From JAKOUL01 sp035378845 (GTDB lineage: Bacteria > Dictyoglomota > Dictyoglomia > Dictyoglomales > Dictyoglomaceae), in NCBI GenBank assembly GCA_035378845.1, contig DAOSUP010000002.1:62001-126000 (forward strand): 64,000 nucleotides of DNA, written 5' to 3'. Positions 60,428 to 64,000 of the stretch are shown piece by piece. Every line of letters begins with the position of its first letter. Positions within the stretch are counted from its first letter, which is position 1. Position numbers and translations under genes: made by a program. A model generated the notes under the pieces. It searched no databases. It was not told the origin of the DNA and saw nothing but the letters and a program-made list of their open reading frames with translations.

Positions 60428-61444
60428 TTGAAGAAAGTTAAAATAAATATTAAGGATATAGCAAAACTTGCTAATGTCTCTGTAGCTACTGTATCAAGGG
60501 TCATTAATGAAAATCCTAATGTAAGCGAAAAGACAAGAAGAAGAGTTCTAAAAATAATTCAAGAATATGATTACTATCCCAGTGCCTCTGCTCAAAATTT
60601 ATCCAAATCAAAGACTCAAATTGCTACTCTTATTATTCCCTATGAAAGAGGATTTATTCTTTCAGATGCTTTTCTCCCTCCTTTAATAAAAGGACTCACA
60701 GAAACCCTGGATCAAAATGAATATAATATTATACTATCTGCCTTAGAGGTACCTTATATACCAGAAAAATATCTTTCTCTATATAAAAGAGGAATTGTAG
60801 ATGGTTATATTTTAGCCAATGTGAAAAGAGATGATCCTTTTCCAGAGATGCTCTATGAAGAGAATATCCCCTTTGTAAGCATTGGAAAAATATCCCCAAA
60901 ATTAAAAAGGTATCCTTATGTGGATTCTGATAATATAAAAGGAGCTTATGATGCTACCCTTTACTTTCTTGAAAAGGGACATAAAAGGATAGCCTTATTA
61001 AAAGGAACCCAGACTTATAATTTTATTCAAGAAAGATACGAAGGATATGTCCTTGCTCTCAAAAAGTATGGCATAAAACCAGATTCAAAACTCATAGTAG
61101 AAGAGACCTTAACTATAGATGGTGGATATAGAGCTATGAAAAAATTACTAAAAATTGACAATCCACCTACTGCAGTATTTTCTTGTAGTGATTATATGGT
61201 GATAGGTGCTATGAATGCTATTATAGAAGAGGGTTTAGACATACCTGAAGATGTCGCTATTATTGGATTTGATGATCTTTACATAAATGCTCGGATAGAT
61301 CCTCCACTTGCCTCTGTAAAACAAGAAATAGAAGAGATAGGAAAAGAAGCAGCAAAACTATTTCTACAAATTCTAAAAGATCCTATAAACTATGAGTCAA
61401 AGATAATCCCTGTTAAATTTATATGGAGAAAGTCTGCAGGATAA
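60428..61444 (+). CDS. LacI-family transcriptional regulator
   Basis: A 338-residue repressor. Residues 5-25 form the LacI HTH (IKDIAKLANVSVATVSRVIN) with a hinge helix, and residues 60-335 the periplasmic-binding-protein-like sugar-sensing domain (ALLKGTQTYNFIQERYEGY, AIIGFDDLYINARIDPPLASVKQ). Divergent from the Opp-type importer and GH5 genes, so it is the natural regulator of that locus. It is also the only LacI protein in the window, making it a candidate for the CG-centred operators at malEFG and the starch operon. TTG start with AAAAAGGTGA upstream; no ATG is suitably placed. Confidence 0.92.
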   Translation: MKKVKINIKDIAKLANVSVATVSRVINENPNVSEKTRRRVLKIIQEYDYYPSASAQNLSKSKTQIATLIIPYERGFILSDAFLPPLIKGLTETLDQNEYNIILSALEVPYIPEKYLSLYKRGIVDGYILANVKRDDPFPEMLYEENIPFVSIGKISPKLKRYPYVDSDNIKGAYDATLYFLEKGHKRIALLKGTQTYNFIQERYEGYVLALKKYGIKPDSKLIVEETLTIDGGYRAMKKLLKIDNPPTAVFSCSDYMVIGAMNAIIEEGLDIPEDVAIIGFDDLYINARIDPPLASVKQEIEEIGKEAAKLFLQILKDPINYESKIIPVKFIWRKSAG

Positions 61445-61447
61445 TTG

Positions 61448-62338
61448 TCAAATAACATCTTTAATAGACTTTATAGAAATATTCCCAATCCCTGATTCTA
61501 CCCTAAGGTGTATTATTACATCATCTCCATCTTTCTGCCTTTCTATTTTTTGATCCACATTAATTTTTCCTATTCCCACATCACTAATAAGATTCAAAGA
61601 AGCTCCTTCAGGAATATAAATTACAATGTTACCTATTCCTCCTTTTACCTCTATCTCCGAAGAAACCTTAGGGAGGTAAGTATTTATATTTCCTACCCCA
61701 CCTTTTATACTTAGCTTCTTTAGTTTCATATCTCTCAAATCCAAATTAGTATTTCCAACTCCTCCCTCATAGGAAAGGCTAAGATTTAGATCAGGATTTA
61801 TATTTATCTCAACCCTACCACTTTCTTTAGAAAAAAATAGATCTTCTTTTTTATAATTTTCAATCCCAATAGAAAGATGTAACAGTTCCTTATCTGAATA
61901 CTCTTTTAATTTATTTACCCTAAATTCAGAATCTGATGAGATCACTAAAAAATCTTTCTCCCCCTTAGGTAAACTCTTAAAATTGAAATTTGCAACTCCA
62001 CTATTAATATCCAACTCAAAAGTCTTAATCCCATCTTGGAAAGGATATCTCCATTCTCGGTAATAAGGTCCTCTATTATCTCTTCCTCTATAAAATGGGG
62101 TTGGGGCAAAAGAAGATAAATAAACTAAGAGACCTATAAAGGCAATTAGTAGAAGAAGCATCAACCATCCAAACCATCTTTTTTCACCAACTATCAGGTC
62201 AAGTCCCCAGAATACAAAGATCAAAGGCCAAAATTTCAAAAGCTCTCTCCACCCAATATTAATCAGACCCAGTTCGGAAAAGAGCAAAAATAAACCGACA
62301 ATTATTAAAAAAATGCCAAACCAAGGAACTTTTTTCAT
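61448..62338 (-). CDS. LiaF/toast-rack-type membrane protein
   Basis: A 296-residue protein. Residues 1-75 hold two to four membrane segments with GIFLIIVGLFLLFSELGL and KFWPLIFVFWGLDLIVG, the LiaI/DUF5668 pattern. The rest is a repetitive beta-structure with IKGGVGNINTYLPK, VKGGIGNIVIYIPEG and VESGIGNISI, the toast-rack fold of LiaF and related proteins. Cotranscribed with two PspC genes upstream. Such sets sense or buffer damage to the cell membrane. Stop lies three bases after the convergent LacI gene. Confidence 0.82.
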   Translation of the reverse strand: MKKVPWFGIFLIIVGLFLLFSELGLINIGWRELLKFWPLIFVFWGLDLIVGEKRWFGWLMLLLLIAFIGLLVYLSSFAPTPFYRGRDNRGPYYREWRYPFQDGIKTFELDINSGVANFNFKSLPKGEKDFLVISSDSEFRVNKLKEYSDKELLHLSIGIENYKKEDLFFSKESGRVEININPDLNLSLSYEGGVGNTNLDLRDMKLKKLSIKGGVGNINTYLPKVSSEIEVKGGIGNIVIYIPEGASLNLISDVGIGKINVDQKIERQKDGDDVIIHLRVESGIGNISIKSIKDVI

Positions 62339-62350
62339 AATTCTTCCCTC

Positions 62351-62734
62351 CTATCTTATCCTTATAAGCATTAAGATTCCAAGAATAATCAGGATTATAG
62401 CAATTGTCACAGTAAAGGGTATAAAAAATATTCCGAAATTTTTTAAAAGAAAATATATACCAAGAGCCAAAAGAACCCATCCTAAAAGACTTGCATTTCT
62501 ACTTGCATCATATTTATGAGGTATATCTTCTTTCTTCTCTCCATTTAAAGGCTCTTCAGGAATTATTATGGCAGCTAAGAAATAAAGAAGTGGAAGAAAT
62601 GGACCTGTAAAGAATATTAAAAGAACAAATAAAAGTCTTACAATTACAGGATCTATATTAAAATATTCTGCTATTCCACCACAAACCCCAAGAAATACTC
62701 TATTTTTTCTACTTCTATAAAGTTTTTTGTTCAT
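62351..62734 (-). CDS. PspC domain protein with LiaI-type tail
   Basis: A 127-residue membrane protein. Residues 1-60 are a PspC domain (KLYRSRKNRVFLGVCGGIAEYFNIDPVIVRLLFVL; ends YFLAAIIIPEEP), and the last 45 residues contain two membrane segments of LiaI/DUF5668 type. It begins 13 bases upstream of the toast-rack gene. PspC is a membrane-stress sensor in the phage-shock response; no PspA or PspF homologue is in the window. Confidence 0.88.
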   Translation of the reverse strand: MNKKLYRSRKNRVFLGVCGGIAEYFNIDPVIVRLLFVLLIFFTGPFLPLLYFLAAIIIPEEPLNGEKKEDIPHKYDASRNASLLGWVLLALGIYFLLKNFGIFFIPFTVTIAIILIILGILMLIRIR

Positions 62735-62751
62735 AAAAAATAACCTCCTTT

Positions 62752-63000
62752 TTAAAGATGTTGTATAGGACCCGAAGGCTTAATATCATCACTACTTTCT
62801 GTATTACTATCAGAGGGAGCTTCAGGAATCACCATAGCAGCAAGAAAATAAATTATAGGAAGAACCAGTCCTAAGGGAATCAATAAAAGTATTGCAATTA
62901 ACCTAACCACTGTAGGATCAATATCAAAATACTCTCCGATACCTCCTAATACTCCAAAAATTACTCTGTTTTTCTTACTCCGATACAATCTTTTTCCCAT
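62752..63000 (-). CDS. Short PspC domain protein
   Basis: An 82-residue PspC protein (RLYRSKKNRVIFGVLGGIGEYFDIDPTVVRLIAILLLI; ends MVIPEAP) with a hydrophilic, acidic tail. Paralogue of the next gene in its first 60 residues. First gene of the operon. GGAGGGTTTACT precedes the ATG. Confidence 0.88.
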   Translation of the reverse strand: MGKRLYRSKKNRVIFGVLGGIGEYFDIDPTVVRLIAILLLIPLGLVLPIIYFLAAMVIPEAPSDSNTESSDDIKPSGPIQHL

Positions 63001-63123
63001 AGTAAACCCTCCGAAATTTTGTTTATACTAATAATACTTTTTAAGTACCAAAAAAGTTGCAATTTCATTCAATATTTGATATTTTTATACCAAACTTTTC
63101 ATCTTATATGGAGGGGTATTAAT

Positions 63124-63624
63124 ATAGTCAAGAAAATACCTATTTTAGCATTAGGACTTTCTTTACTAATATTAGGAGGCTTTCTCAGTTTTTACTTACC
63201 TTTTTCTCCTGTTCCCTTTACTTTCCAAGTCCTTTTTCTTTTTTTAATAAGTCTTTACTTCTCTCCTAAGGAATCATTTTATATAGTATTTACCTACCTT
63301 CTTTTGGGGGGATTAGGTTTTCCTATTTTTGCTGGAGGAAGAGGAGGATTTACTGCTCTTTTTGGACCTACAGGAGGATATCTTTTTGGCTTTCTTCTCG
63401 CTGGTATAACTATCTCTTATTTAAAAAAATATTCTGAAATTTACGCACTCATTTTAGGAATCGTTATTATTTATCTCTTAGGAAGTATATGGTTAGTCAT
63501 ATCTATAAAAATTCCTTACTCTAAAGCCTTAATTACAGGAGTACTTCCCTTCATCCCATACGACCTTCTAAAAGGAGCTATCGCTTATTTAATTTGGCAA
63601 AGACTGAGAAAAATCCTCAAATAA
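63124..63624 (+). CDS. bioY: BioY biotin transporter S-component
   Basis: About 166 residues with six membrane segments. Seen: PFSPVPFTFQVLFLF, LLGGLGFPIFAGGRGGFTALFGPTGGYLFGF and FIPYDLLKGAIA, the BioY family's biotin-binding core. Biotin uptake with a shared ECF module or alone. Start is uncertain: GGAGGGG (63110-63116) is followed by no ATG, GTG or TTG; the well-spaced in-frame codon is ATA at 63124, with ATT at 63118 also possible. The longer frame from TTG 63019 would add 33 residues encoded by the ribosome site itself, which is unlikely. Confidence 0.85.
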   Translation: MVKKIPILALGLSLLILGGFLSFYLPFSPVPFTFQVLFLFLISLYFSPKESFYIVFTYLLLGGLGFPIFAGGRGGFTALFGPTGGYLFGFLLAGITISYLKKYSEIYALILGIVIIYLLGSIWLVISIKIPYSKALITGVLPFIPYDLLKGAIAYLIWQRLRKILK

Positions 63625-63700
63625 GAAGTAAATTTTATGATATAATTATAAAAAGATTAGTTTTTCAAGGCTTTTTATAAAATTTTAAAATAACAGAAAT

Positions 63701-64000
63701 ATGATTAAAAAATTTTTTAAATTTTTAATTTACTTTATAATCATTATATTTTTTTGCTTTAACCCTCATACACAAGAAGATGTAGGAGAAACCTTAGATT
63801 TAGCTTTTGCTGGAGATATTTTTATTCAAAGGCAATTTTTTCAGTCCTATTATGATTCTTCTAAAAAAACCTTTTTGTTCCCTCAGGAGATTTTTGAAGA
63901 TATAAAAGAAGAAATAAAAAAAGACTTCTCTTTTGTAGTCATAGATACACCAATTTCAGAATCATATGCTCCTTCAGGATACCCTCTCTACAACGCTCCC
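63701..64000 (+). CDS. CapA-type putative polyglutamate/phosphatase family protein, N-terminal part
   Basis: An open frame from the ATG at 63701 to the window end (100 codons), continuing beyond it. Residues 1-18 form a signal or membrane anchor (KKFFKFLIYFIIIIFFCF). LAFAGDIFIQRQFF near residue 35 and DFSFVVIDTPISESYAPSGYPLYNAP near residues 75-100 resemble the CapA/PGA_cap metallophosphoesterase family. No Shine-Dalgarno sequence is obvious; TATAAT at 63641-63646 could be a promoter -10. Function assigned only by these motifs. Confidence 0.6.
   Translation, partial: MIKKFFKFLIYFIIIIFFCFNPHTQEDVGETLDLAFAGDIFIQRQFFQSYYDSSKKTFLFPQEIFEDIKEEIKKDFSFVVIDTPISESYAPSGYPLYNAP

Noticed and set aside
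63019..63123. N-terminal extension of BioY from TTG 63019
   Set aside because: It would translate the ribosome site GGAGGGG and gives a Phe/Tyr/Ile-rich stretch not typical of BioY.
1..64000. CRISPR arrays, transposons, prophage or tRNA genes
   Set aside because: No regularly spaced repeats, terminal inverted repeats with transposase, phage structural genes or cloverleaf sequences were found by reading.

Overview
The window is strongly A+T-rich, densely packed and bacterial. The gene content points to a thermophilic, saccharolytic anaerobe of the Dictyoglomus type: D-lyxose isomerase, GH57 and several GH5 glycanases, archaeal-type KaiC proteins, tandem M42 peptidases, an RNase HIII-like protein and many iron-sulfur proteins. 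I recall Dictyoglomus turgidum/thermophilum as the best match from gene content alone; no database was searched. No rRNA, tRNA, CRISPR array, insertion sequence, integrase or phage gene was seen.

Layout. 1-4.4 kb: ADP-heptose synthesis (end of a GmhB-like phosphatase, heptose-7-P kinase, heptose-1-P adenylyltransferase) converging on a fused O-antigen-ligase/GT9 protein and a small DUF4330-like anchor protein. 4.4-8.3 kb: maltodextrin ABC importer malEFG behind an operator-rich promoter. 8.4-16.7 kb: a secreted protein, RNase HIII-like protein, D-lyxose isomerase, a MoxR/DUF58/DUF4129 set, an RNA uridine methyltransferase and a KaiC-like ATPase with its partner. 16.7-21.5 kb: glutamine synthetase, an alpha-oxoamine synthase, a cyclodeaminase-like protein and a zinc dehydrogenase. 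21.5-28.2 kb: complete trpEGDCFBA operon controlled by a tryptophan T-box. 28.2-38.8 kb: mnmA, ROK regulator, metallophosphoesterase, dehydrogenase, Fe-S aldo/keto reductase, endonuclease III, three M42 peptidases and an XRE/ImmA pair. 38.8-44.5 kb: a starch operon (beta-barrel protein, free glucodextranase-C module, giant GH57 enzyme). 44.5-49.5 kb: heterodimeric ABC exporter and a broken secreted gene. 49.5-61.4 kb: four GH5 enzymes plus an Opp-type importer, divergent from a LacI regulator. 61.4-64 kb: toast-rack/PspC envelope-stress proteins, BioY and the start of a CapA-like protein.

How it fits together. The beta-barrel protein, GH57 enzyme and MalEFG look like one starch pathway: extracellular cleavage, envelope passage, periplasmic capture and import. 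The two loci are 34 kb apart but share a rare palindromic operator centred on ACACGTGT. The GH5 set and the Opp-type importer look like a parallel beta-glycan (glucan or mannan) pathway. Both binding proteins lack a lipobox cysteine, and the window carries heptose genes and a barrel protein, which together suggest a closed periplasm and an outer membrane.

The most notable signals are regulatory: the shared operator; three perfect intercistronic hairpins, each directly after the first gene of a sugar-uptake operon; a 20-codon leader ORF with a full-length Shine-Dalgarno sequence before the Opp-type binding protein; the Trp T-box; and apparent AUU/AUA start codons.
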